From assembly GCF_029227915.1 (NCBI RefSeq), contig NC_079879.1, positions 11,844,001-11,908,000 on the forward strand: a stretch of DNA of 64,000 nt. The letters are read 5' to 3'. Every line of letters begins with the position of its first letter. Position 1 is the stretch's first letter. The notes below the pieces were generated by a model. That model worked only from the letters and a program-made list of their open reading frames with translations, searched no databases and was not told where the DNA came from. The position numbers and the translations under genes are program-made. Origin of the DNA: Hydractinia symbiolongicarpus (taxonomy: Eukaryota; Cnidaria; Hydrozoa; Anthoathecata; Hydractiniidae). Shown piece by piece: positions 14,044 to 28,200 of the stretch.

Positions 14044-17000
14044 TTAACTTTCGGAGTCGAGTTCCAAATGTACGTATGGAGTGGTTCCTCGGGATTCTGC
14101 GTGACACCTGACATGGTGAAAAAAATTCATTATTTTAGCTAAATGTTCCCGACCCCCAACCGAATCGAAAAATTTCGAAATTGACGAATACCGTAGAGAT
14201 GATACATACCTTAAACTCAGGGACCTAGAAACAGTGTGAGTTTTTTTATCTGTAACCTGTTCAACCATGCCTACAGAGGCCATAATGTGCGTGTTTTTAT
14301 TGCTTATGGTGTTGATTCATTTGTTCGTGCTGCGCATGTTCGAGAATTACTGAACACCTCGATGACACAGATAAACTGGGGAAGCGCTCAGAAATTAAAA
14401 CTGGAATGACGGTGGTTACAAAATCGCTTCAGTGTATTCAAAATAAAAGTAGGACTGTTCGTATTCTATCTACTTTGAGGAGACATCTCGGGTGAAAAAA
14501 AGATGATCAGTAACTTCTTGCTGCTCGACAATGATGACTATACAGAGATTTTTAGGCAACAAATCCGTTAATTCAACAATTCTCTCAATGCACTCTTGTC
14601 TGCATAGCTTGTTAGTATTTGCTTAAGATTGCACCTTAATTATCAGGAAGCGCGAACTTAGTACGACAAAGATGACTGTACTACAAGGCTTTTACTCATA
14701 AGAAAGCTCAACATACCAAGATACTTCATCAAACGTTCTTGACTTTCCTGATTTGAATTTTCAAAATGTTCTTAAATTGTTTTTAACTTTCTCCTTATTT
14801 TGTAAATTTTGAACTTTAGAGGAGAATTTCAGTGCAACGATAAAAGAAGCTGTAACCTTCTCTGAAAACACGGGTATGCTTAGGGAAGACGTACTTTTCA
14901 AAACCTGGCCTGTCAAACGTTTGCGCAATGCAAGTTTTCCGATGAAAAACTGCAACGGGTGCTTGTCTGGACCGAGAAAACTGAGTGTACGATGTCCCTG
15001 CAGTCCCGCTGCGATCATAATGATACTCAGTGCTTCCCAGTATTGACAAGGCCCTTAATCTTCTCAACATGATCTTAACTTTCGGAGTCTAGTTCCAAAT
15101 GTACGTATGGAGTGGTTCCTCGGGATTCTGCGTGACACCTCACATGGTGAAAAAAATTCATTCTTTTAGCTAAATGTTCCCGACCCCCAACCGAATCGAA
15201 AAATAACGAAATTGACGAATACCGTAGAGATGATACATACCTTAAACTCAGAGACCTAGAAATAGTGTGAGTTTTTTTATTTGTAACCTGTTCAACCATG
15301 CCTACAGAGGCCATAATGTGCGTGTTTTTATTGCTTATGGTGTTGATTCATTTGCTCGTGCTGCGCATGTGCGAGAATTACTGTCATAAGAACGCTTAGC
15401 ATGCCAAAATACCTCAGCACACGTTGTTAACTTTCCCGATTTCAAATTTCAAAATGTTCACAAGTTGTTTAAAACTTTATTCCTATTTTGCCAGTTTTGA
15501 ACTTTAAAGGAGAAATTCAGTGCATCGCTAAAAGAAGAAGAAATCTCTGACCATCCTTGGGACTGCTCCAGGAGCAAGGTAAAACTTGTAAGCAGTAACC
15601 TTCTCTAGGAACACGGGTATGCTTAGGAAAGACGTATTTTTAAGACCTGCCCTGTGTGAGCAATGCCCAATCCCAGATTTCCGATGGAAAACTGCAACGG
15701 GTGTTTGTCTGGACTGAGAAAACTGAGTCTACGCTGTCCGCGCAGTACCGACGCATTCATAATGATACTCAGTGCTTCCCAGTATTGACAAGGCCTTTAA
15801 TCTTCTCAACATGATCTTAACTTTCGGAGTCGAGTTCCAAATGTACGTATGGAGTGGTTCCTCGGGATTCTGCGTGACACCTCACATGGTGAAAAAAATT
15901 CATTATTTTAGCTAAATGTTCCCGACCCCCAACCGAATCGAAAAATTTCGAAATTGACGAATACCGTAGAGATGATACATACCTTAAACTCAGGGACCTA
16001 GAAACAGTGTGAGTTTTTTTATCTGTAACCTGTTCAACCATGCCTACAGAGGCCATAATGTGCGTGTTTTTATTGCTTATGGTGTTGATTCATTTGTTCG
16101 TGCTGCGCATGTTCGAGAATTACTGAACACCTCGATGACACAGATAAACTGGGGAAGCGCTCAGAAATTAAAACTGGAATGACTGTGGTTACAAAATCGC
16201 TTCAGTGTATTCAAAATAAAAGTAGGACTGTTCGTATTCTATCTACTTTGAGGAGACATCTCGGGTGAAAAAAAGATGATCAGTAACTTCTTGCTGCCCG
16301 ACAATAATGACTATACAGAGATTTTTAGGCAACAAATCCGTTAATTCAACAATTCTCTCAATGCACTCTTGTCTGCATAGCTTGTTAGTATTTGCTTAAG
16401 ATTGCACCTTAATTATCAGGAAGCGCGAACTTAGTACGACAAAGATGACTGTACTACAAGGCTTTTACTCATAAGAACGCTCAACATACCAAGATACTTC
16501 ATCAAACGTTCTTGACTTTCCTGATTTGAATTTTCAAAATGTTCTTAAATTGTTTTTAACTTTCTCCTTATTTTGTAAATTTTGAACTTTAGAGGAGAAT
16601 TTCAGTGCAACGATAAAAGAAGCTGTAACCTTCTCTGAAAACACGGGTATGCTTAGGGAAGACGTACTTTTCAAAACCTGGCCTGTCAAACGTTTGCGCA
16701 ATGCAAGTTTTCCGATGAAAAACTGCAACGGGTGCTTGTCTGGACCGAGAAAACTGAGTGTACGATGTCCCTGCAGTCCCGCTGCGATCATAATGATACT
16801 CAGTGCTTCCCAGTATTGACAAGGCCCTTAATCTTCTCAACATGATCTTAACTTTCGGAGTCTAGTTCCAAATGTACGTATGGAGTGGTTCCTCGGGATT
16901 CTGCGTGACACCTCACATGGTGAAAAAAATTCATTCTTTTAGCTAAATGTTCCCGACCCCCAACCGAATCGAAAAATAACGAAATTGACGAATACCGTAG

Positions 17001-17589
17001 AGATGATACATACCTTAAACTCAGAGACCTAGAAATAGTGTGAGTTTTTTTATTTGTAACCTGTTCAACCATGCCTACAGAGGCCATAATGTGCGTGTTT
17101 TTATTGCTTATGGTGTTGATTCATTTCCTCGTGCTGCGCATGTGCGAGAATTACTGTCATAAGAACGCTTAGCATGCCAAAATACCTCAGCACACGTTGT
17201 TAACTTTCCCGATTTCAAATTTCAAAATGTTCACAAGTTGTTTAAAACTTTATTCCTATTTTGCCAGTTTTGAACTTTAAAGGAGAAATTCAGTGCAACG
17301 CTAAAAGAAGCATAAATATTTGACCATCCTTGGGACCGCTGCAGAAGCAAGGTAAAACTTGTAAGCAGTAACCTTCTCTAGGAACACGGGTATGCTTAGG
17401 AAAGACGTATTTTTAAGACCTGCCCTGTGTGAGGAATGCCCAATCCCAGATTTCCGATGGAAAACTGCAACGGGTGTTTGTCTGGACTGAGAAATCTCAG
17501 TCTACGCTGTCCGCGCAGTACCGACGCATTCATAATGATACTCAGTGCTTCATAGTTTTGACAAGGCCTTTAATCTTCTCAACATGATC
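14044..17589. repeat. 1773-bp B'A higher-order repeat, two copies
   Basis: B'(1031)+A(742) at 14044-15816 is followed by the same pair at 15817-17589. The two copies are closely similar, with identical minus-strand translations at several places. They differ in details such as 'gctgctcgacaatgatgac' (about 14520) against 'gctgcccgacaataatgac' (about 16292), and the A-specific modules of the two A units differ. The pattern recurs at 22727-26272 as part of the 8683-bp duplication. Confidence 0.87.
14353..14693. repeat. B' module with a 31-bp deletion (example)
   Basis: B-specific module lying between 'gagaattactg' and 'tcataagaa'. Here 'agatgatcag' is followed directly by 'taacttcttgctg'; full B units have an extra stretch of about 31 bp at this point (see 35931-35970). 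The same deletion is present in the B' units starting at 15817, 18332, 22727, 24500 and 27015 and nowhere else in the window. The six copies therefore descend from a single deletion event amplified with the surrounding block. Confidence 0.88.
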
Positions 17590-20500
17590 TTAACTTTCGG
17601 AGTCGAGTTCCAAATGTACGTATGGAGTGGTTCCTCGGGATTCTGCGTGACACCTCACATGGTGAAAAAAATTCATTATTTTAGCTAAATGTTCCCGACC
17701 CCCAACCGAATCGAAAAATAACGAAATTGACGAATACCGTAGAGATGATACATACCTTAAACTCAGAGACCTAGAAATGGTGTGAGTTTTTTTATATGTA
17801 ACCTGTTCAACCATGTTTACAGAGGCCATAATGTGCGTGTTTTTATTGCTTATGGTGTTGATTCATTTGCTCGTGCTGCGCATGTGCGAGAATTACTGTC
17901 ATAAGAACGCTTAGCAAGCCAAAATACCTCAGCACACGTTGTTAACTTTCCCGATTTCAAATTTCAAAATGTTCACAAGTTGTTTAAAACTTTATTAATA
18001 TTTTGCCAGTTTTGAACTTTAAAGGAGAAATTCAGTGCAACGCTAAAAGAAGCATAAATCTTTGACCATCCTTGGGACTGCTGCAAAAGCAAGGTGAAAC
18101 TTGTAAGCAGTAACCTTCTCTAGGAACACGGGTATGCTTAGGAAAGACGTATTTTTAAGACCTGCCCTGTGTGAGGAATGCCCAATCCCAGATTTCCGAT
18201 GGAAAACTGCAACGGGTGTTTGTCTGGACTGAGAAAACTGAGTCTACGCTGTCCGCGCAGTACCGACGCATTCATATTGACACTCAGTGCTTCCCAGTAT
18301 TGACAAGGCCTTTAATCTTCTCAACATGATCTTAACTTTCGGAGTCGAGTTCCAAATGTACGTATGGAGTGGTTCCTCGGGATTTTGCGTGACACCTCAC
18401 ATGGTGAAAAAAATTCATTATTTTGGCTAAATGTTCCCGACCCCCAACCGAATCGAAAAATTTCGAAATTGACGAATACCGTAGAGATGATACATACCTT
18501 AAACTCAGGGACCTAGAAACAGTGTGAGTTTTTTTATCTGTAACCTGTTCAACCATGCCTACAGAGGCCATAATGTGCGTGTTTTTATTGCTTATGGTGT
18601 TGATTCATTTGTTCGTGCTGCGCATGTTCGGGAATTACTGAACACCTCGATGACACAGATAAACTGGGGAAGCGCTCAGAAATTAAAACTGGAATGACTG
18701 TGGTTACAAAATCGCTTCAGTGTATTCAAAATAAAAGTAGGACTGTTCGTATTCTATCTACTTTGAGGAGACATCTCGGGTGAAAAAAAGATGATCAGTA
18801 ACTTCTTGCTGCCCGACAATAATGACTATACAGAGATTTTTAGGCAACAAATCCGTTAATTCAACAATTCTCTCAATGCACTCTTGTCTGCATAGCTTGT
18901 TAGTATTTGCTTAAGATTGCACCTTAATTATCAGGAAGCGCGAACTTAGTACGACAAAGATGACTGTACTACAAGGCTTTTACTCATAAGAACGCTCAAC
19001 ATACCAAGATACTTCATCAAACGTTCTTGACTTTCCTGATTTGAATTTTCAAAATGTTCTTAAATTGTTTTTAACTTTCTCCTTATTTTGTAAATTTTGA
19101 ACTTTAGAGGAGAATTTCAGTGCAACGATAAAAGAAGCTGTAACCTTCTCTGAAAACACGGGTATGCTTAGGGAAGACGTACTTTTCAAAACCTGGCCTG
19201 TCAAACGTTTGCGCAATGCAAGTTTTCCGATGAAAAACTGCAACGGGTGCTTGTCTGGACCGAGAAAACTGAGTGTACGATGTCCCTGCAGTCCCGCTGC
19301 GATCATAATGATACTCAGTGCTTCCCAGTACTGACAAGGCCCTTAATCTTCTCAACATGATCTTAACTTTCGGAGTCTAGTTCCAAATGTACGTATGGAG
19401 TGGTTCCTTGGGATTCTGCGTGACACTTCCCATGGTGAAAAAAATTCATTCTTTTAGCTAAATGTTCCCGACCCCCAACCGAATCGAAAAATTTCGAAAT
19501 TGACGAATACCGTAGAGATGATATATACTTTAAACTCAGGGACCTAGAAATAGTGTGTGTTTTTTTATCTGCAACCTGTTCAACATTGCCTACAGAGGCC
19601 ATAATGTGAGTGTTTTTATTGCTTATGGTGTTGATTCATTTGCTCGTGCTGCGCATGTGCGAGAATTACTGTCTTAAGAACGCTTAGCATGCTAAAATAC
19701 GCAGCACACGTTGTTAACTTTCCCGATTTGAAATTTCAAAATGTTCACAAGTTGTTTAAAACTTTATTCCTATTTTGCCAGTTTTGAACTTTAAAGGAGA
19801 AATTCAGTGCAACGCTAAAAAAAGCAGAAATGTTTGACCAACCTTGGGACTGCTGCAGAAGCAAGGTAAAACTTGTAAGCAGTAACCTTCTCTAGGAACA
19901 CGGGTATGCTTAGGAAAGACGTGCTTTTTAAGACCTGCCCTGTGTGAGGAATGCTAATCCAAGATTTCCGATGGATAACTGCAACGGGTGTTTTTCTGGA
20001 CTGAGAAAACTAAATCTACGATGTCTGCGCAGTCCCGACGCATTCATAATGATACTCAGTGCTTCCCAGTATTGACAAGGCATTTAATCTTCTCAACATG
20101 ATCTTAACTATCGGAGTCTAGTTACAAATGTACGTATGGAGTGGTTCCTCGGGATTCTGCGTGACACCTCACATGATGAAAAAAATTCATTATTTTAGGT
20201 AAATGTTCCCCACCCCCAACCGAATAGAAAAATTTTGAAATTGACGAATACCGTAGAGATGACGCATACCTTAAACTCAGGGACCTAGCAATAGTGTGAG
20301 TTTTTTATCTGTAACCTGTTCAACATTGCGTACAGAGGCCATAATGTGCGTGTTTTTATTGCTTATGGTGTTGATTCATTTGCTCGTGCTGCGCATGTGC
20401 GAGAATTACTGTCTTAAGAACGCTTAGCATGCCAAAATACCGCAGCACACGTTGTTAACTTTCCCGATTTGAAATTTCAAAATGTTCACAAGTTGTTTAA

Positions 20501-22276
20501 AACTTTATTCCTATTTTGCCAGTTTTGAACTTTAAAGGAGAAATTCAGTGCAACGCTAAAAGAAGCAGAAATCTTTGACCATCTTTGGGACTGCTGCAGA
20601 AGCAAGGTAAAACTTTTAAGCAGTAACCTTCTCTAGGAACACGGGTATGCTTAGGAAAGACGTACTTTTTAAGACCTGCCCTGTGTGAAGAATGCCCAAT
20701 CCAAGATTTCCGATGGAAAACTGCAACGGGTGTTTGTCTGGACTGAGAAAACTGAGTCTACGACGTCCGTGCAGTCCCGACGCATTCATAATGATACTCA
20801 GTGCGTCCAAGTATTGACAAGGCCTTTAATCTTCTCAACATGATCTTAACTTTCGGAGTCTAGTTACAAATGTACGTATGGAGTGGTTCCTCGGGATTCT
20901 GCGTGACACCTCACATGGTGAACTAAATTCATTATTTTAGCTAAATGTTCCCCACCCCCAACCGAATCGAAAAATTTCGAAATTGACGAATACCGTAGAG
21001 ATGATGCATACCTTAAACTCAGGGACCTAGCAATAGTGTGAGTTTTTTTATCTGTAACCTGTTCAACATTGCGTACAGAGGCCATAATGTGTCTGTTTTT
21101 ATTGCTTATGGTGTTGATTCATTTGCTCGTGCTGCGCATGTGCGAGAATTACTGTCTTAAGAACTCTTAGCATGCCAAAATACCGCAGCACACGTTGTTA
21201 ACTTTCCCGATTTGAAATTTCAAAATGTTCACAAGTTGTTTAAAACTTTATTCCTATTTTGCCAGTTTTGAACTTTAAAGGAGAAATTCAGTGCAACGCT
21301 AAAAGAAGCAGAAATCTTTGACCATCCTTGAGTCTGCTGCAGAGGCAAGGTAAAACCTGTAAGTAGTAACCTTCTCTAGGAACACGGGTATGCTTAGGAA
21401 AGACGTACTTTTAAAGACCTGCCCTGTGTGAGGAATGCCCAATCCAAGATTTCCGATGGATAACTGCAACGGGTGTTTTTCTGGACTGAGAAAACTGAGT
21501 CTACGATGTCCGCGCAGTCCCGACGCATTCCTAATGATACTCAGTGCTTCCCAGTATTGACAAGGCCTTTAATCTTCTCAACATGATCTTAACTTTTAGA
21601 GTCTAGTTCCAAATGTACGTATTGAGTGGTTCCTCGGGATTCTGCGTGACACCTAACATGGTGAAAAAAAATTCATTATGTTAGCTAAATGTTCCCCACC
21701 CCCAACCGAATCGAAATATTTCGAAATTGACGAATACCGTAGGGATGATGCATACCTTAAACTCAGGGACCTAGCAATAGTGTGAGTTTTTTTATCTGTA
21801 ACCTGTTCAACATTGCGTGCAGAGGCCATAATGTGCGTGTTGTTATTGATTATGGTGTTGATTCATTTGCTCGTGCTGCGCATGTGCGAGAATTACTGTC
21901 TTAAGAACGCTTAGCATGCTAAAATACCGCAGCACACGTTGTTAACTTTCCCGATTTGAAATTTCAAAATGTTCACAAGTTGTTTAAAACTTTATTCCTA
22001 TTTTGCCAGTTTTGAACTTTAAAGGAGAAATTCAGTGCAACGCTAAAAGAAGCAGAAATTTTTGACCATCATTGGGACTGCTGCAGAAGCAAGGTAAAAC
22101 TTGTAAGCAGTAACCTTCTCTAGGAACACGGGTATGCTTAAGAAAGACGTACTTTTTAAGACCAGCCCTGTGTGAAGAATGCCCAATCCAAGATTTCCGA
22201 TGGAAAACTGCAACGGGTGTTTGTCTGGACTAAGAAAACTGAGTCTACGATGTCCCTGCAGTCCCGACGCATTCAT

Positions 22277-25200
22277 ATGTGCGAGAATTACTGTCATAAG
22301 AACGCTTAGCAAGCCAAAATACCTCAGCACACGTTGTTAACTTTCCCGATTTCAAATTTCAAAATGTTCACAAGTTGTTTAAAACTTTATTAATATTTTG
22401 CCAGTTTTGAACTTTAAAGGAGAAATTCAGTGCAACGCTAAAAGAAGCAGAAATCTTTGACCATCCTTGGGACTGCTGCAGAAGCAAGGTAAAACTTGTA
22501 AGCAGTAACCTTCTCTAGGAACACGGGTATGCTTAGGAAAGACGTATTTTTAAGACCTGCCCTGTGTGAGGAATGCCCAATCCCAGATTTCCGATGGAAA
22601 ACTGCAACGGGTGTTTGTCTGGACTGAGAAAACTGAGTCTACGCTGTCCGCGCAGTACCGACGCAATCATAATGATACTCAGTGCTTCCCAGTATTGACA
22701 AGGCCTTTAATCTTCTCAACATGATCTTAACTTTCGGAGTCGAGTTCCAAATGTACGTATGGAGTGGTTCCTCGGGATTCTGCGTGACACCTGACATGGT
22801 GAAAAAAATTCATTATTTTAGCTAAATGTTCCCGACCCCCAACCGAATCGAAAAATTTCGAAATTGACGAATACCGTAGAGATGATACATACCTTAAACT
22901 CAGGGACCTAGAAACAGTGTGAGTTTTTTTATCTGTAACCTGTTCAACCATGCCTACAGAGGCCATAATGTGCGTGTTTTTATTGCTTATGGTGTTGATT
23001 CATTTGTTCGTGCTGCGCATGTTCGAGAATTACTGAACACCTCGATGACACAGATAAACTGGGGAAGCGCTCAGAAATTAAAACTGGAATGACGGTGGTT
23101 ACAAAATCGCTTCAGTGTATTCAAAATAAAAGTAGGACTGTTCGTATTCTATCTACTTTGAGGAGACATCTCGGGTGAAAAAAAGATGATCAGTAACTTC
23201 TTGCTGCTCGACAATGATGACTATACAGAGATTTTTAGGCAACAAATCCGTTAATTCAACAATTCTCTCAATGCACTCTTGTCTGCATAGCTTGTTAGTA
23301 TTTGCTTAAGATTGCACCTTAATTATCAGGAAGCGCGAACTTAGTACGACAAAGATGACTGTACTACAAGGCTTTTACTCATAAGAAAGCTCAACATACC
23401 AAGATACTTCATCAAACGTTCTTGACTTTCCTGATTTGAATTTTCAAAATGTTCTTAAATTGTTTTTAACTTTCTCCTTATTTTGTAAATTTTGAACTTT
23501 AGAGGAGAATTTCAGTGCAACGATAAAAGAAGCTGTAACCTTCTCTGAAAACACGGGTATGCTTAGGGAAGACGTACTTTTCAAAACCTGGCCTGTCAAA
23601 CGTTTGCGCAATGCAAGTTTTCCGATGAAAAACTGCAACGGGTGCTTGTCTGGACCGAGAAAACTGAGTGTACGATGTCCCTGCAGTCCCGCTGCGATCA
23701 TAATGATACTCAGTGCTTCCCAGTATTGACAAGGCCCTTAATCTTCTCAACATGATCTTAACTTTCGGAGTCTAGTTCCAAATGTACGTATGGAGTGGTT
23801 CCTCGGGATTCTGCGTGACACCTCACATGGTGAAAAAAATTCATTCTTTTAGCTAAATGTTCCCGACCCCCAACCGAATCGAAAAATAACGAAATTGACG
23901 AATACCGTAGAGATGATACATACCTTAAACTCAGAGACCTAGAAATAGTGTGAGTTTTTTTATTTGTAACCTGTTCAACCATGCCTACAGAGGCCATAAT
24001 GTGCGTGTTTTTATTGCTTATGGTGTTGATTCATTTGCTCGTGCTGCGCATGTGCGAGAATTACTGTCATAAGAACGCTTAGCATGCCAAAATACCTCAG
24101 CACACGTTGTTAACTTTCCCGATTTCAAATTTCAAAATGTTCACAAGTTGTTTAAAACTTTATTCCTATTTTGCCAGTTTTGAACTTTAAAGGAGAAATT
24201 CAGTGCATCGCTAAAAGAAGAAGAAATCTCTGACCATCCTTGGGACTGCTCCAGGAGCAAGGTAAAACTTGTAAGCAGTAACCTTCTCTAGGAACACGGG
24301 TATGCTTAGGAAAGACGTATTTTTAAGACCTGCCCTGTGTGAGGAATGCCCAATCCCAGATTTCCGATGGAAAACTGCAACGGGTGTTTGTCTGGACTGA
24401 GAAAACTGAGTCTACGCTGTCCGCGCAGTACCGACGCATTCATAATGATACTCAGTGCTTCCCAGTATTGACAAGGCCTTTAATCTTCTCAACATGATCT
24501 TAACTTTCGGAGTCGAGTTCCAAATGTACGTATGGAGTGGTTCCTCGGGATTCTGCGTGACACCTCACATGGTGAAAAAAATTCATTATTTTAGCTAAAT
24601 GTTCCCGACCCCCAACCGAATCGAAAAATTTCGAAATTGACGAATACCGTAGAGATGATACATACCTTAAACTCAGGGACCTAGAAACAGTGTGAGTTTT
24701 TTTATCTGTAACCTGTTCAACCATGCCTACAGAGGCCATAATGTGCGTGTTTTTATTGCTTATGGTGTTGATTCATTTGTTCGTGCTGCGCATGTTCGAG
24801 AATTACTGAACACCTCGATGACACAGATAAACTGGGGAAGCGCTCAGAAATTAAAACTGGAATGACTGTGGTTACAAAATCGCTTCAGTGTATTCAAAAT
24901 AAAAGTAGGACTGTTCGTATTCTATCTACTTTGAGGAGACATCTCGGGTGAAAAAAAGATGATCAGTAACTTCTTGCTGCCCGACAATAATGACTATACA
25001 GAGATTTTTAGGCAACAAATCCGTTAATTCAACAATTCTCTCAATGCACTCTTGTCTGCATAGCTTGTTAGTATTTGCTTAAGATTGCACCTTAATTATC
25101 AGGAAGCGCGAACTTAGTACGACAAAGATGACTGTACTACAAGGCTTTTACTCATAAGAACGCTCAACATACCAAGATACTTCATCAAACGTTCTTGACT

Positions 25201-28200
25201 TTCCTGATTTGAATTTTCAAAATGTTCTTAAATTGTTTTTAACTTTCTCCTTATTTTGTAAATTTTGAACTTTAGAGGAGAATTTCAGTGCAACGATAAA
25301 AGAAGCTGTAACCTTCTCTGAAAACACGGGTATGCTTAGGGAAGACGTACTTTTCAAAACCTGGCCTGTCAAACGTTTGCGCAATGCAAGTTTTCCGACG
25401 AAAAACTGCAACGGGTGCTTGTCTGGACCGAGAAAACTGAGTGTACGATGTCCCTGCAGTCCCGCTGCGATCATAATGATACTCAGTGCTTCCCAGTATT
25501 GACAAGGCCCTTAATCTTCTCAACATGATCTTAACTTTCGGAGTCTAGTTCCAAATGTACGTATGGAGTGGTTCCTCGGGATTCTGCGTGACACCTCACA
25601 TGGTGAAAAAAATTCATTCTTTTAGCTAAATGTTCCCGACCCCCAACCGAATCGAAAAATAACGAAATTGACGAATACCGTAGAGATGATACATACCTTA
25701 AACTCAGAGACCTAGAAATAGTGTGAGTTTTTTTATTTGTAACCTGTTCAACCATGCCTACAGAGGCCATAATGTGCGTGTTTTTATTGCTTATGGTGTT
25801 GATTCATTTCCTCGTGCTGCGCATGTGCGAGAATTACTGTCATAAGAACGCTTAGCATGCCAAAATACCTCAGCACACGTTGTTAACTTTCCCGATTTCA
25901 AATTTCAAAATGTTCACAAGTTGTTTAAAACTTTATTCCTATTTTGCCAGTTTTGAACTTTAAAGGAGAAATTCAGTGCAACACTAAAAGAAGCATAAAT
26001 ATTTGACCATCCTTGGGACCGCTGCAGAAGCAAGGTAAAACTTGTAAGCAGTAACCTTCTCTAGGAACACGGGTATGCTTAGGAAAGACGTATTTTTAAG
26101 ACCTGCCCTGTGTGAGGAATGCCCAATCCCAGATTTCCGATGGAAAACTGCAACGGGTGTTTGTCTGGACTGAGAAATCTCAGTCTACGCTGTCCGCGCA
26201 GTACCGACGCATTCATAATGATACTCAGTGCTTCATAGTTTTGACAAGGCCTTTAATCTTCTCAACATGATCTTAACTTTCGGAGTCGAGTTCCAAATGT
26301 ACGTATGGAGTGGTTCCTCGGGATTCTGCGTGACACCTCACATGGTGAAAAAAATTCATTATTTTAGCTAAATGTTCCCGACCCCCAACCGAATCGAAAA
26401 ATAACGAAATTGACGAATACCGTAGAGATGATACATACCTTAAACTCAGAGACCTAGAAATGGTGTGAGTTTTTTTATATGTAACCTGTTCAACCATGTT
26501 TACAGAGGCCATAATGTGCGTGTTTTTATTGCTTATGGTGTTGATTCATTTGCTCGTGCTGCGCATGTGCGAGAATTACTGTCATAAGAACGCTTAGCAA
26601 GCCAAAATACCTCAGCACACGTTGTTAACTTTCCCGATTTCAAATTTCAAAATGTTCACAAGTTGTTTAAAACTTTATTAATATTTTGCCAGTTTTGAAC
26701 TTTAAAGGAGAAATTCAGTGCAACGCTAAAAGAAGCATAAATCTTTGACCATCCTTGGGACTGCTGCAAAAGCAAGGTGAAACTTATAAGCAGTAACCTT
26801 CTCTAGGAACACGGGTATGCTTAGGAAAGACGTATTTTTAAGACCTGCCCTGTGTGAGGAATGCCCAATCCCAGATTTCCGATGGAAAACTGCAACGGGT
26901 GTTTGTCTGGACTGAGAAAACTGAGTCTACGCTGTCCGCGCAGTACCGACGCATTCATATTGACACTCAGTGCTTCCCAGTATTGACAAGGCCTTTAATC
27001 TTCTCAACATGATCTTAACTTTCGGAGTCGAGTTCCAAATGTACGTATGGAGTGGTTCCTCGGGATTCTGCGTGACACCTCACATGGTGAAAAAAATTCA
27101 TTATTTTGGCTAAATGTTCCCGACCCCCAACCGAATCGAAAAATTTCGAAATTGACGAATACCGTAGAGATGATACATACCTTAAACTCAGGGACCTAGA
27201 AACAGTGTGAGTTTTTTTATCTGTAACCTGTTCAACCATGCCTACAGAGGCCATAATGTGCGTGTTTTTATTGCTTATGGTGTTGATTCATTTGTTCGTG
27301 CTGCGCATGTTCGAGAATTACTGAACACCTCGATGACACAGATAAACTGGGGAAGCGCTCAGAAATTAAAACTGGAATGACTGTGGTTACAAAATCGCTT
27401 CAGTGTATTCAAAATAAAAGTAGGACTGTTCGTATTCTATCTACTTTGAGGAGACATCTCGGGTGAAAAAAAGATGATCAGTAACTTCTTGCTGCCCGAC
27501 AATAATGACTATACAGAGATTTTTAGGCAACAAATCCGTTAATTCAACAATTCTCTCAATGCACTCTTGTCTGCATAGCTTGTTAGTATTTGCTTAAGAT
27601 TGCACCTTAATTATCAGGAAGCGCGAACTTAGTACGACAAAGATGACTGTACTACAAGGCTTTTACTCATAAGAACGCTCAACATACCAAGATACTTCAT
27701 CAAACGTTCTTGACTTTCCTGATTTGAATTTTCAAAATGTTCTTAAATTGTTTTTAACTTTCTCCTTATTTTGTAAATTTTGAACTTTAGAGGAGAATTT
27801 CAGTGCAACGATAAAAGAAGCTGTAACCTTCTCTGAAAACACGGGTATGCTTAGGGAAGACGTACTTTTCAAAACCTGGCCTGTCAAACGTTTGCGCAAT
27901 GCAAGTTTTCCGATGAAAAACTGCAACGGGTGCTTGTCTGGACCGAGAAAACTGAGTGTACGATGTCCCTGCAGTCCCGCTGCGATCATAATGATACTCA
28001 GTGCTTCCCAGTACTGACAAGGCCCTTAATCTTCTCAACATGATCTTAACTTTCGGAGTCTAGTTCCAAATGTACGTATGGAGTGGTTCCTTGGGATTCT
28101 GCGTGACACTTCCCATGGTGAAAAAAATTCATTCTTTTAGCTAAATGTTCCCGACCCCCAACCGAATCGAAAAATTTCGAAATTGACGAATACCGTAGAG

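Larger units (their letters stand above)
13594..22276. repeat. 8683-bp tandem segmental duplication, copy 1
   Basis: Contains units B' 14044, A 15075, B' 15817, A 16848, A 17590, B' 18332, and A 19363, 20104, 20846 and 21589 (last one cut). Every landmark recurs 8683 bp to the right. By eye I find only seven differences from copy 2: 15661/24344, 16716/25399, 17300/25983, 18103/26786, 18385/27068, 18631/27314 and 20226/28909. That is about 99.9% identity if the count is complete. Divergence between ordinary neighbouring monomers is visibly much higher, so this duplication is among the youngest events in the array. Confidence 0.95.
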
